From Oscillospiraceae bacterium (GTDB taxonomy: Bacteria > Bacillota > Clostridia > Oscillospirales > Oscillospiraceae), in NCBI GenBank assembly GCA_017538775.1, contig JAFYIF010000103.1:1-9325 (forward strand): a stretch of 9,325 nt of DNA, given 5' to 3'. Of the stretch, positions 1-7,214 are shown piece by piece. The translations under genes and the position numbers were made by a program. Numbering within the stretch: position 1 is the stretch's first letter; the number at the start of each line of letters is the position of its first letter. The notes below the pieces were generated by a model, which was given only the letters and a program-made list of their open reading frames with translations, made no database searches and was not told the DNA's origin.

Positions 1-13
1 GGAATGATACTTT

Positions 14-21
14 GGGAGGGG
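14..21 (+). promoter_or_regulatory. Ribosome binding site of galK, supports GTG start
   Basis: GGGAGGGG lies 7 nt before the GTG at 29. The reading frame is closed just upstream by a TGA at 5-7 and contains no other start codon between, so this site fixes the GTG as the galK start. Confidence 0.8.
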
Positions 22-28
22 ATCCCCT

Positions 29-1195
29 GTGATACGAACGCTTCTGGACGCTTTCACGGCGCGCTTCGGCCCGGGCGATGCGCCGCGGCTGTTCTTCGCG
101 CCGGGGCGCGTGAACCTGATCGGCGAGCACACGGACTACAACGGCGGCCATGTGTTTCCCTGTGCCCTCAGCCTGGGCACCTGGTGTGCCGCGCGGCGGC
201 GCTCCGACAGCACCGTGCGCCTGGCCACCGGCAACATCCCCCGCTCCGGCGTGCTCCGCCACCCCCTGGGCTACCGGGCCCGGCGCGGCAGCCGCTGCTG
301 GAGCCGCTATCCGGAGAGCGTCATCAACGCCTTCCGCCACGCGGGCTTCCAGATCCCCACGGGCATGGATCTGTACTATTACGGCAACATCCCCTCCGGC
401 TCCGGCCTGTCCTCCTCCGCCAGCATGGAGGTGGTGACCGGCGCGGTGCTGCGGGAGCTCTACGGCCTGCGCGTCAGCTCCGTTCGGCTGGCCCAGCTGG
501 GCCAGTACGCGGAGAACGTCTATGTGGGCGTCCAGTGCGGCATCATGGACCAGTTCGCCTCCGCCATGGGGCGGCGCGCCCACGCCATCTACCTGGACAC
601 GGCCAGTCTGCGCTACGAGTACGCGCCGCTGCGCCTGCCGGACAGTTCCATCGTGGTCTGCAACAGCCGGGTGAAGCACTCCCTGGCCTCCAGCGAGTAC
701 AACCTGCGCCGCAGCCAGTGTGAGACGGCCCTGGCGGCCCTGCGGACGGTTCGGGACATCCCGGCCCTCTGCGCCCTGACGCCGGAGGAGTTTGAGGCCC
801 TCTCCGAGCGCATCCCGGACCCGCTGTGCCGGAAGCGGGCCCGCCACGCGGTCCGCGAAAACGCCCGCACCCAGCAGGCGCTGGAGGCCCTGCGGGCCGA
901 CCGCCTTGCCGACTTTGGCCGCCTGATGAACGAAAGCCACGTCTCCCTGCGGGACGACTATGAAGTGAGCTGCCCGGAGCTGGACCTGCTGACCCGGCTG
1001 GCCTGGGACACGGAAGGGGTCGTCGGCAGCCGGATGACCGGCGGCGGCTTCGGCGGCTGCACAGTGAGCATCGTCAAAACAGAGGCGCTGGCGGACTTCC
1101 AGGAGAAGCTGGCCCGGGTCTACCGGGAGCGGACGGGCCTGGAAGCGGAGTTCTACACCGTGGAGGCGGGGGACGGCGTGCGGCGGCTGATCTGA
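29..1195 (+). CDS. galK: Galactokinase (GHMP kinase family)
   Basis: Phosphorylates alpha-D-galactose with ATP to galactose-1-phosphate, the first committed Leloir step, in the cytosol. The 388-residue length is normal for the family. The N-terminal galactokinase signature is complete (residues 26-40, GRVNLIGEHTDYNGG, with sugar-binding E33, H34 and D36). The GHMP ATP-binding loop GLSSSA is at 126-131, the predicted catalytic base D174 lies in GIMDQF, and the C-terminal MTGGGFGG loop is at 336-343. Further conserved family text is visible around 203-222 (VKHSLASSEYN) and 300-309 (MNESHVSLRDDYE). GTG is the only possible start. The gene is convergent with the SGNH hydrolase and ends at a shared terminator. 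It would use galactose released by the GH36 enzyme further right, although it lies on the other strand and cannot share that operon. Residues about 70-92 are arginine-rich and match the family poorly, but the frame resumes correctly at WSRYPESV. Confidence 0.97.
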   Translation: MIRTLLDAFTARFGPGDAPRLFFAPGRVNLIGEHTDYNGGHVFPCALSLGTWCAARRRSDSTVRLATGNIPRSGVLRHPLGYRARRGSRCWSRYPESVINAFRHAGFQIPTGMDLYYYGNIPSGSGLSSSASMEVVTGAVLRELYGLRVSSVRLAQLGQYAENVYVGVQCGIMDQFASAMGRRAHAIYLDTASLRYEYAPLRLPDSSIVVCNSRVKHSLASSEYNLRRSQCETALAALRTVRDIPALCALTPEEFEALSERIPDPLCRKRARHAVRENARTQQALEALRADRLADFGRLMNESHVSLRDDYEVSCPELDLLTRLAWDTEGVVGSRMTGGGFGGCTVSIVKTEALADFQEKLARVYRERTGLEAEFYTVEAGDGVRRLI

Positions 1196-1207
1196 GCGAA
1201 AACAAAA

Positions 1208-1258
1208 AACGGGCGCAGCGTGGGTTTTGTTCCGCGCTGCGCCCGTTCTTTGTCTTTT
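1208..1258. terminator. Bidirectional intrinsic terminator between convergent galK and SGNH hydrolase
   Basis: A perfect 13-bp inverted repeat, AACGGGCGCAGCG (1208-1220) and CGCTGCGCCCGTT (1235-1247), has a 14-nt loop. On the + strand the stem is followed by TTCTTTGTCTTTT. On the - strand it is followed by a T-rich run (complement of AAAACAAAAAA at 1199-1209). It begins 13 nt after the galK stop and 15 nt after the stop of the opposing gene, so it is placed to end both transcripts. Confidence 0.9.
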
Positions 1259-1262
1259 CGGC

Positions 1263-2432
1263 TTACTGATACATATGGGTCCGGATGTACTGCATGACCG
1301 TGGTCAGCGCCTCGCCCCGGAGGTGGAGGCCGTCGCCGTTCTGGCTGCTCTCCGGCAGATAGCCGTCCGCGCCCACCACGCTCTCAAAGCTGTAGAGGAA
1401 GCGGCAGCCGGTGTTCCCGGCGATCTGCTCGATCCAGCCGTTGGCCGCGTTGATCTTGGTGTTGTTGATCTGATCCTGGTGGGCATAGCTCCGGGCCACC
1501 GGATAGATGGAGTTCAGGATAATTTTTGTGCTGGGGCTGGCCTCCTGAATGGCCTGGACCAGGGCCGTGTAGTCCCGGATGAACCAGTCGCGGTCCATGG
1601 AGCTGACGCCGTTGATGCCCAGGGTGATCAGCAGATACTCCGGCTTGGCCCGGCGCACCGCCTCGGTGATAGAGATCTCTTCCCCGGTGGCGGGATAGAC
1701 GACCTTGGCGATGGTCCAGTTGAACAGGGCCAGGGTGCCGCTCTTGGGCGTCCAGACCTGGCTGGGCGGGCAGAGGGCGGTAAAGCCGGCGTTGTAGTAG
1801 GCCGCGATGCCGTAGGTGGTGCTGTCGCCCAGGAAGATGATGCGGTTCAGGTAGTTCCGGCCCCCGTCGGCGCTCAGACCCAGGCGGGTCGGGGCTTTGT
1901 AGTCGCTGCTGTTCACCACGGCGGCGCTGGTGATGGGGTCATAGTCCACGACGAAGCCCAGCAGGGGCTGCAGGTCCCGGAGCTTGAAGTAGTTGTTGCC
2001 GTTGTCGTACTCGTTGGGGGCGATGTAATAGACGCTGAGCCCGGTGCGCTCCACCCCGTCCACGATCAGACTCTGGGGGCTGAGGCGACCCTTGGCGGTC
2101 TCGTTGCTGCTCATCACCAGGTCACCGGCGCTGCGGTGGGTGTAGGGCCGCCCGGTGTAGATCAGGATGCAGCCCCGCGTGGCGTCGAAGTCCACGTCAA
2201 ACTGACTGGCCGTGCCGTCCAGCAGGGCGGCCAAGTCCCGCAGCTTGAAATAGTTGTAGTCCGCAATGGCGAACTTGTCGCAGTCCCGGAGGCTGCCGTT
2301 GACCCGCAGCAGGTTCCGGCTGCGGTAGACCGTCTGGAAGCCCTGCCCCGCAGCGGCGGCGGGCAGGGCCAGCACCAGCAGCAGACACAGCGCCAGGGCC
2401 AGACTCAGGATGTGCTTGCGATTTCGTTTCAT
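1263..2432 (-). CDS. Secreted SGNH/GDSL-family hydrolase with two N-terminal stalk-type repeats
   Basis: A predicted exported esterase/acylhydrolase; the substrate is unknown. Residues 1-28 form a clear signal peptide (KRNRK basic start, a Leu/Ala core, then PAAAA). Residues about 40-95 and 122-175 are two copies of a stalk or copper-amine-oxidase-N-like module, each with the same NYFKLRDL core (60-67 and 147-154). These modules are usually found in cell-surface proteins of Clostridia. The C-terminal SGNH domain (about 196-389) has block I FLGDSTTYG with nucleophile S204, a GIN block at 272-274 (G and N of the oxyanion hole), and DGLH at 367-370 supplying catalytic D367 and H370. The ATG follows AGAGGAG with a 7-nt gap. 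It lies 214 bases downstream of the Hpt gene on the same strand and may have its own promoter. It could be a polysaccharide deacetylase-like esterase or lipase; the fold is firm and the substrate is not. Confidence 0.85.
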   Translation of the reverse strand: MKRNRKHILSLALALCLLLVLALPAAAAGQGFQTVYRSRNLLRVNGSLRDCDKFAIADYNYFKLRDLAALLDGTASQFDVDFDATRGCILIYTGRPYTHRSAGDLVMSSNETAKGRLSPQSLIVDGVERTGLSVYYIAPNEYDNGNNYFKLRDLQPLLGFVVDYDPITSAAVVNSSDYKAPTRLGLSADGGRNYLNRIIFLGDSTTYGIAAYYNAGFTALCPPSQVWTPKSGTLALFNWTIAKVVYPATGEEISITEAVRRAKPEYLLITLGINGVSSMDRDWFIRDYTALVQAIQEASPSTKIILNSIYPVARSYAHQDQINNTKINAANGWIEQIAGNTGCRFLYSFESVVGADGYLPESSQNGDGLHLRGEALTTVMQYIRTHMYQ

Positions 2433-2646
2433 CTTCTGTCTCCTCTTTCTTTTTGTCTATGAACAGGGCAAAACCGCCCAAATCCCGTCCGCAGCCGTCC
2501 CGCTCCGTCCGCGCCGGGAGGCCGTCGGCGCGGAGCCGAAAGCCGTCGGAACGAAATGGCCGGAGTGGGTCGTCTGCGCACCGGATCTGTGCGGTATCGC
2601 CTTGCATCCTCTCTCAGGGGTGGCGGGGCAAGCGCGCCCGCCGCGC
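2433..2646 (-). other. Intergenic region with a 9-bp perfect hairpin
   Basis: This 214-base gap separates the Hpt and SGNH hydrolase genes, both on the - strand. It holds a perfect 9-bp inverted repeat, TCCGCGCCG (2508-2516) and CGGCGCGGA (2526-2534) with a 9-nt loop. A weaker 6-bp G+C stem (GGCGGG 2622-2627, CCCGCC 2637-2642) starts a few bases after the Hpt stop. Neither stem has a T-run after it on the - strand, so neither is a standard terminator. A GCCGTCGG direct repeat is also present at about 2521 and 2542. I could not find a convincing -35/-10 pair. The SGNH ribosome binding site (AGAGGAG) is at 2440-2446. Confidence 0.55.
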
Positions 2647-3018
2647 TCAGCTCTGCGCCTGGAAGGCCCGGATGCCCTCGATGGTCTTCTGGTACTGGGT
2701 GCGGATCGCGGCCAGCTGCTCGCGCACCTCCGCGTCGCTCAGCTCGCGGATGTGGCCGGGGCGGAATTCCTCGGTGATGACGCCGGCGGCCTGGCTGAGG
2801 GACAGCAGTCCCAGGTTGCCGCAGACGCCCTTCAAAGCGTGCGCCCCCTCGAACAGCCCCACCGGGTCCATGGTCTCGCCGGCCTCCAGCAGGCGCGGGC
2901 AGCTCTTGTCGTCCAGCAGCTTCACGATGAAGCGCGCGATCATCTTGTCCATCATCAGGATCTTCTTGGCGGCGGCGTAGTCCCCGCCGATGTTGGTATA
3001 CAGCTCCTGTACCGTCAT
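2647..3018 (-). CDS. Stand-alone Hpt (histidine phosphotransfer) domain protein
   Basis: Predicted cytosolic phosphorelay carrier of 123 residues, made of one Hpt four-helix domain. The hallmark HALKG motif is at residues 60-64, with H60 as the expected phosphorylated histidine, followed by the usual Gly/Leu-rich helix (GNLGLLSLSQAAG). The chosen ATG is 2 nt after the stop of the EAL response regulator, with GGAGGG 6 nt before it. A longer reading from 3123 would run over the end of that gene and adds no Hpt-like sequence. No kinase or receiver domain is attached, so it must pass phosphate between separate proteins. Its tight coupling to the REC-containing protein makes that protein the obvious partner. 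This partner choice is inferred from position and not shown by the sequence. Confidence 0.88.
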   Translation of the reverse strand: MTVQELYTNIGGDYAAAKKILMMDKMIARFIVKLLDDKSCPRLLEAGETMDPVGLFEGAHALKGVCGNLGLLSLSQAAGVITEEFRPGHIRELSDAEVREQLAAIRTQYQKTIEGIRAFQAQS

Positions 3019-3020
3019 GT

Positions 3021-4727
3021 TCAGCCCTCCAGTTTCATATCGTTCAGTTCTTTTTCGATCAAACGTGCGAATTCCGCGGGGGGAATGGGGCGGGAGAAGT
3101 AGTAGCCCTGCACCAGACTGCATCCGGCCTGCCGCAGCATCTCACACTGCTCGGCGGTCTCCACGCCCTCGGCCACCACCGGCACATGGAGGAATTCCGC
3201 GATGTCCAGCACCAGCTCGATGAGCTTGAAGTCCTTCTCGTTGCCCTTCTTCACGTTCTGAATGAACTTCATGTCCATCTTCAGCACGTCGATGGGCAGG
3301 GTGGAGATCATGTTCAGGGAGGAGTAGCCGGAGCCGAAGTCGTCCATCTCGATCTGGAAGCCCAGGTCCCGCAGATGCTGCACCCGCGCCACCAGCTGCT
3401 CCGGGTCATCGGTGTAGGCGCTCTCGGTGACCTCCAGCTTCAGCTCGTGGGTGGTCAGGCCGTTGGTTTCGACCAGCCCCAGCAGCTTTTCCTCCAGCGC
3501 CGGGTCGTACACGTCCACCCGGGACAGGTTGACGCTGACCGGGAGGGTGAAGCCGTACTCGGCTTTCCAGGCTGCGATCTGCCGCGCCGTCTCCGCCCAG
3601 ACGTACTCGTCCACCATCTGGATCAGGCCGTTCTGTTCAAAGAGGGGGATGAAGGCGCCGGGGGAGATCATGCCGTGGTCCGGGTGCTTCCAGCGGATCA
3701 GCGCCTCGGCGCTGCGCAGGGCGGGGCGCGGCCCCTGGATGCCGTACTTGGGCTGGAAGTAGACCTGGAACTGCCGCTCTTCCACCGCCCGGTGGATGTC
3801 GTTCACCAGACCTTCGGAGAAGACCTCCTTGCGGTGCATCTCCATGTCGTAATACATCACGTCCCGGGAGAAGTTGCCCCGGAGCATGTTGCAGGCGATC
3901 TTCGCCTTGTCGAACTGGCTTTGCAGGTCGCCGATGCCCTCCAGCCTCGGGCAGACGCCGGTGCGCAGCCGGATGCGGCTGTTGCCGCTGATGGAGGCCA
4001 GCCGGGACTGGAGCGCCTCCAGCAGCTCCTGATAGCTCTCCGCGTGGCGGATGTAGACGCAGAACTGGTCGGCCTCCATGCGTCCGCCGATGGCGCCGAC
4101 GCCGTTGGTCTGGTCCAGGATGGCCTCTCCGATCAGGCCCAGCACCCGGTCGCCGAAGTCGCGGCCATAGAGGTCGTTGACCAGATGGAAGCGCTCAATG
4201 TTCAGGACCACCGCGTCCATGTCCCAGTCGGGGTGATAGCGGTTGATGCGCTCGGCGTACTGGAAGAAGAAGTTGCCGGTGTAAAGCCCCGTCAGCTCGT
4301 CCCGCTCCGCCGCCTGGATGATGGTGCGCCCTTCGCTGAGCTCGATGATGCGCGCCACCCGCGCCAGAATGATTTCGTGCATGTCAAAGGGCTTGGTGAT
4401 GAAGTCCGCCGCGCCCAGCTGCAAAGCCCGCAGCTCCGCGGCGCGTTCGGCGGTCAGGACGATGATGGGGATGCGCCGCAGCGCCTCGTCCGCGTGGACC
4501 GCCGCCAGGACCTGGAAGCCGTCCATCACGGGCATCATCAGGTCCAGCAGCACGATGCTGAGCATGTCCTGATGGGCGCGGATGAGCTCCATGGCCTGCT
4601 GGCCGTTTTCGGCGAAGAGCAGGTCGTAGTCGTCGCTCAGGAACATCTCCAGCAGTTCCCGGTTAATCTCCTGATCGTCCACCACCAGCACCAGGCGGCG
4701 TGTGTTGATTCCGTTTGAATAAGCCAT
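3021..4727 (-). CDS. Response regulator with REC, degenerate GGDEF and EAL domains (predicted c-di-GMP phosphodiesterase)
   Basis: Predicted to hydrolyse cyclic di-GMP under control of phosphorylation. Residues about 10-130 form a receiver domain with acidic pocket D17/D18, phospho-acceptor D62 (LLDLMMPVMDG), T92 and K112. Residues about 140-295 are a GGDEF-fold domain that begins with the expected DELTGLY (143-149), but its active-site loop reads RMEADQF (216-222) instead of R.GGDEF, so it should not make c-di-GMP. Residues about 305-560 form an EAL domain that looks active: EAL at 341-343, N400, E432, D462-D463, K483, E520 in AEGVET, and Q540. No membrane segment is seen. The 568-residue length fits this architecture. 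A sigma-A-like promoter lies just upstream and the Hpt gene follows by 2 nt. The ribosome binding site is weak (GAGG, 10 nt before ATG). The cognate histidine kinase is not in the window. Confidence 0.95.
   Translation of the reverse strand: MAYSNGINTRRLVLVVDDQEINRELLEMFLSDDYDLLFAENGQQAMELIRAHQDMLSIVLLDLMMPVMDGFQVLAAVHADEALRRIPIIVLTAERAAELRALQLGAADFITKPFDMHEIILARVARIIELSEGRTIIQAAERDELTGLYTGNFFFQYAERINRYHPDWDMDAVVLNIERFHLVNDLYGRDFGDRVLGLIGEAILDQTNGVGAIGGRMEADQFCVYIRHAESYQELLEALQSRLASISGNSRIRLRTGVCPRLEGIGDLQSQFDKAKIACNMLRGNFSRDVMYYDMEMHRKEVFSEGLVNDIHRAVEERQFQVYFQPKYGIQGPRPALRSAEALIRWKHPDHGMISPGAFIPLFEQNGLIQMVDEYVWAETARQIAAWKAEYGFTLPVSVNLSRVDVYDPALEEKLLGLVETNGLTTHELKLEVTESAYTDDPEQLVARVQHLRDLGFQIEMDDFGSGYSSLNMISTLPIDVLKMDMKFIQNVKKGNEKDFKLIELVLDIAEFLHVPVVAEGVETAEQCEMLRQAGCSLVQGYYFSRPIPPAEFARLIEKELNDMKLEG
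3025..3030 (-). promoter_or_regulatory. Ribosome binding site of the Hpt gene, decides its start
   Basis: GGAGGG on the - strand lies 6 nt before the ATG at 3018 and inside the last codons of the EAL regulator gene. It supports the 123-residue start and suggests translational coupling. Confidence 0.8.
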
Positions 4728-4778
4728 AGGCCCGTAACCTCGTCAGATGTTTTTCGGGGGTTGTCCTCAGTTTCTGTC

Positions 4779-4807
4779 AGTATACCGTATGCCGCGCAGA
4801 AAAACAA
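4779..4807 (-). promoter_or_regulatory. Sigma-A-type promoter of the REC-GGDEF-EAL/Hpt operon
   Basis: Read on the - strand, TTGTTT (4802-4807) and TATACT (4779-4784) are separated by exactly 17 bases, close to consensus at both boxes. The start of transcription would fall near 4772, about 45 nt before the ATG at 4727. A small 9-base palindrome (ATACGGTAT, 4782-4790) overlaps the -10 edge. Confidence 0.75.
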
Positions 4808-4833
4808 CTCTTTTTTCCAGTTTTGCAGGAAAA
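4798..4833 (-). terminator. Possible weak terminator after the alpha-galactosidase gene
   Basis: On the - strand, 6 nt after the TAG stop, TTTTCC and GGAAAA (4828-4833 and 4813-4818) can form a 6-bp, mostly A-T stem with a 9-nt loop. A T-rich stretch (TTGTTTTTCT, 4798-4807) follows it after a short gap. The stem is weak and the T-run overlaps the -35 box of the next promoter, so termination may be partial. Confidence 0.3.
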
Positions 4834-4838
4834 GCTTT

Positions 4839-7214
4839 CTATGTCGCGCCCCCGTCCGGTTCGCCGACGGCCTCCAGGAAGTACAGCCGGGCGGAGAAGT
4901 CCGGCATACAGCGCACCTCCGCATTGTGTCCCACGGCGGCGAAGCCCTGCCGGAGCGTCGCGCCGGGCCCCATGAGCTGGGCCCCGGAGAGGACCTGGTC
5001 CTCCCGCTCCCCGGGCAGCTTCACCAGCTTGGCGATCAGCCCGTGCAGGGCGGAATCCTGCCGGATGTGGATCGGGGAGCTGGTATTGATGAGGCTGCCG
5101 AAGCGCCGGACATCCACCGCTTTCGGCTCGTTCCGGAAGCGGTAGCGCCGCGCCGGGTCCAGCCCCCGGGCAAAGTAGCGGTCGTTGGGCCGGTTGGCCC
5201 GGGCCAGCTCCCGGAGGAAGAGCCCCACGGCCCGGGACCGGTCCGGGGCCACGCAGCACCACTGGTGGTCGTTTCCGCTGCGGACGCGGTAGAAGTCCCC
5301 GAATTGCAGCACCTCCCGCCAGCGGCGGTAGGTCTCCACCTGGGCGCGCAGCTCCCGGCGCTGGGCCGGGGACAGGTCCCGCAGGTCCAGCTCATAGCCC
5401 AGCAGCCCGAAGGCGGCCACGGCAAAGCGGCTGTCCGGGGGCGTGGAGCGCAGGGTCTGGTGGTTGGGACAGGCCGAGACATGGGCGGCGACGCAGCTCT
5501 GGGGATAGCCGTAGCTGTAGCCCTCCTGGATGCGCGCCCGGGCCAGGGCGTCCGTGTTGTCGCTGGCCCAGATCTGCGGGAAGAAGCAGAGGATGCCCGG
5601 GTCGAAGCGGTTGCCGCCGGAGGCGCAGCCCTCGAAGAGGAGGTCCGGGAAGCGGCGCGTCAGCTCCCCCAGGACCCGGTAGAGGCCCAGAATGTAGCGG
5701 TGGGCCACCTCGCCCTGCTGCCGGGCCACCAGGTGGGGGGAGAAGGCGTCGGAGAAATTGCGGTTGTAGTCCCATTTCACATAGCTGATGGGGGCGGAGG
5801 AAAACAGCTCCGTCAGGGTGTCGATCAGATGATCCTGGACCGCCGGATTGCAGAGGTCCAGCAGCCGCTGATTGCGCCCCTCCGCGTGGTGCTGGCCGGG
5901 GATGGACAGGGCCCAGTCCGGGTGGGCCCGGTAGAGATCGCTGTCGCAGTTCACCATCTCCGGCTCCACCCAGATGCCGCACTGCAGCCCCAGGGCGTTG
6001 ATCCGGCGGCAGAGTCCGGCCAGCCCCTCGGGCAGCTTTTGCCGGTCCGGCGTCCAGTCTCCCAGGGCGCGGCTGTCGTCGCTGCGGCCGGAAAACCAGC
6101 CGTCGTCCACCACGAACAGCTCCACGCCGATGTCGCGCCCGGCCTTTGCCAGGGCGAGCAGCCCGCGCTCGGAGATGTCGAAATAGCAGGCTTCCCAACT
6201 ATTGAGCAAAATGGGGCGGGTCTGGCGCTTCCATCTCCCCCGCACCACATGCTCCCGCACGAAAAAATGCAGCTTCCGGGAAAGCCCGGTGAAGCCCGCC
6301 GGGGAGTGGCACAGCACGGCCTCCGGGCTTTCAAAGCGCTCCCCCGGGGCCAGAAGCCAGCGGAAGCCCTCCGGCTGGATGCCGCTGACCACGCGGGTCT
6401 TGCCAAAGGGGCTGCGCTCCACGGCGGCGTAGTGGCTGCCGCTGTAGAGCAGGTGGAAGCCCCAGCAGTCCCCGGCGCACTCCGTGGCGGCGGGGTCGTG
6501 GACGAGGAAAAAGGGATTGCAGCGGCTGGAGGAGGCCCCGGCGCGGGATTCCAGCACCAGCTTCCCGGCGGAAAGGGGGATGCAGTGCCGCTCCATCTCC
6601 CGGGCCCAGGCCCCGAAAAAGCCGCTGACAGAAAGCTCCCGTTCCGGCAGGTCCAGCTGCATGGAGAGGAAGCGCTCCAGCTGCACCTCGCCCTCCCCGC
6701 TGTTGACCAGGACGTTCCGGCGGCAGAGGCAGTCGCAGTCAGCCCAGAGCCAGTAGTGGGTCTCCAGCGTCAGGCCGCCGTTCCGGTCTCGATAGCAGAC
6801 GCAGAGGTGTTCCGCTCCGCCCGTCTCCCCGTAGCTGCCGGGGAGGGGGGTCTGGGGCGGCTGGGCCTCGTCGATGCTGTGGCTTTGATAGACAAAGTCG
6901 CAGCTGCGGCTGCCGTCGGGCTGCACCAGGACCAGCATGGGCTCCCGGCTGTCCCCCTTGCCCGGCGCGGAGAACTCCAGACACACGTCCTCCAGACTCA
7001 GCTCCGGGTGCGCTTTGTCATAGACCACGGTGTTCCCCGGGGCGAAGGCCCGGGGCTCCGACAGGGCCAGCACCTCCGCCAACGTCTCCAGCGGAAGGCG
7101 TGCGCAGCAGCAGAGCTGCTCCGGCTGGCCCGTGGGCAGAATGCGGAAGGCATAGCTCAGCCCCGGCGTCTCCAGCACGAAGGCCGGGCACTCCTCGCCG
7201 AACACGCGGATCAT
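4839..7214 (-). CDS. Cytosolic GH36 alpha-galactosidase
   Basis: Removes terminal alpha-linked galactose from melibiose, raffinose-type sugars and similar alpha-galactosides. The 791-residue length and all motifs fit the bacterial GH36 (AgaA-like) group: an N-terminal beta-sandwich (about 1-320), then the barrel with RPILLNSWEACYFD (333-346), FVVDDGWFSG (367-376), GIWVEPEMV (413-421), KWDYNR (480-485) with nucleophile D482, EGCASGGNRFDPG (528-540), and SDNTD (551-555) with acid/base D552. The 70-residue gap between the two catalytic Asp matches the family. There is no signal peptide, so it works on imported sugar. The ATG overlaps the stop of the symporter gene (ATGA), with AGGAGA 7 nt upstream, so the two are translationally coupled. 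The N-terminal half is unusually cysteine-rich (CCC at 35-37; Cys at 138, 140, 160, 162 and 164). Preference among alpha-galactosides cannot be read from sequence. Confidence 0.96.
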   Translation of the reverse strand: MIRVFGEECPAFVLETPGLSYAFRILPTGQPEQLCCCARLPLETLAEVLALSEPRAFAPGNTVVYDKAHPELSLEDVCLEFSAPGKGDSREPMLVLVQPDGSRSCDFVYQSHSIDEAQPPQTPLPGSYGETGGAEHLCVCYRDRNGGLTLETHYWLWADCDCLCRRNVLVNSGEGEVQLERFLSMQLDLPERELSVSGFFGAWAREMERHCIPLSAGKLVLESRAGASSSRCNPFFLVHDPAATECAGDCWGFHLLYSGSHYAAVERSPFGKTRVVSGIQPEGFRWLLAPGERFESPEAVLCHSPAGFTGLSRKLHFFVREHVVRGRWKRQTRPILLNSWEACYFDISERGLLALAKAGRDIGVELFVVDDGWFSGRSDDSRALGDWTPDRQKLPEGLAGLCRRINALGLQCGIWVEPEMVNCDSDLYRAHPDWALSIPGQHHAEGRNQRLLDLCNPAVQDHLIDTLTELFSSAPISYVKWDYNRNFSDAFSPHLVARQQGEVAHRYILGLYRVLGELTRRFPDLLFEGCASGGNRFDPGILCFFPQIWASDNTDALARARIQEGYSYGYPQSCVAAHVSACPNHQTLRSTPPDSRFAVAAFGLLGYELDLRDLSPAQRRELRAQVETYRRWREVLQFGDFYRVRSGNDHQWCCVAPDRSRAVGLFLRELARANRPNDRYFARGLDPARRYRFRNEPKAVDVRRFGSLINTSSPIHIRQDSALHGLIAKLVKLPGEREDQVLSGAQLMGPGATLRQGFAAVGHNAEVRCMPDFSARLYFLEAVGEPDGGAT

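Noticed and set aside
229..315. Possible compensated frameshift in galK (Arg-rich stretch, residues about 68-95)
   Set aside because: Neither other frame gives a better galactokinase match, and the same frame resumes with WSRYPESVINAF, so it is taken as a divergent loop.
4..723. Open frame from the ATG at 4 in another frame of galK
   Set aside because: The product is a Pro/Arg/Leu/Ala-rich shadow. The galK frame beginning at GTG 29 has all galactokinase motifs.
1227..2462. + strand open frame opposite the SGNH hydrolase
   Set aside because: It starts inside the galK terminator and is antisense to a gene with a signal peptide and catalytic motifs; its composition is shadow-like.
2197..2607. 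- strand open frame starting in the 2433-2646 gap and overlapping the SGNH start
   Set aside because: It runs into the signal-peptide region of the SGNH gene in another frame, has an Arg/Pro/Gly-rich shadow composition, and no clear ribosome binding site.
2433..2646. Cyclic di-GMP riboswitch before the SGNH gene, suggested by the neighbouring EAL gene
   Set aside because: I looked for the GEMM-type conserved core and pairing and found no convincing match; only generic G+C-rich stems are present.
2647..3123. Longer form of the Hpt protein starting at 3123
   Set aside because: The extra 35 residues overlap the end of the EAL gene and have no Hpt character. The ATG at 3018 has GGAGGG 6 nt upstream.
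3186..4718. Long + strand open frame opposite the REC-GGDEF-EAL gene
   Set aside because: Antisense shadow of a gene with three well-formed domains; no recognisable protein features.
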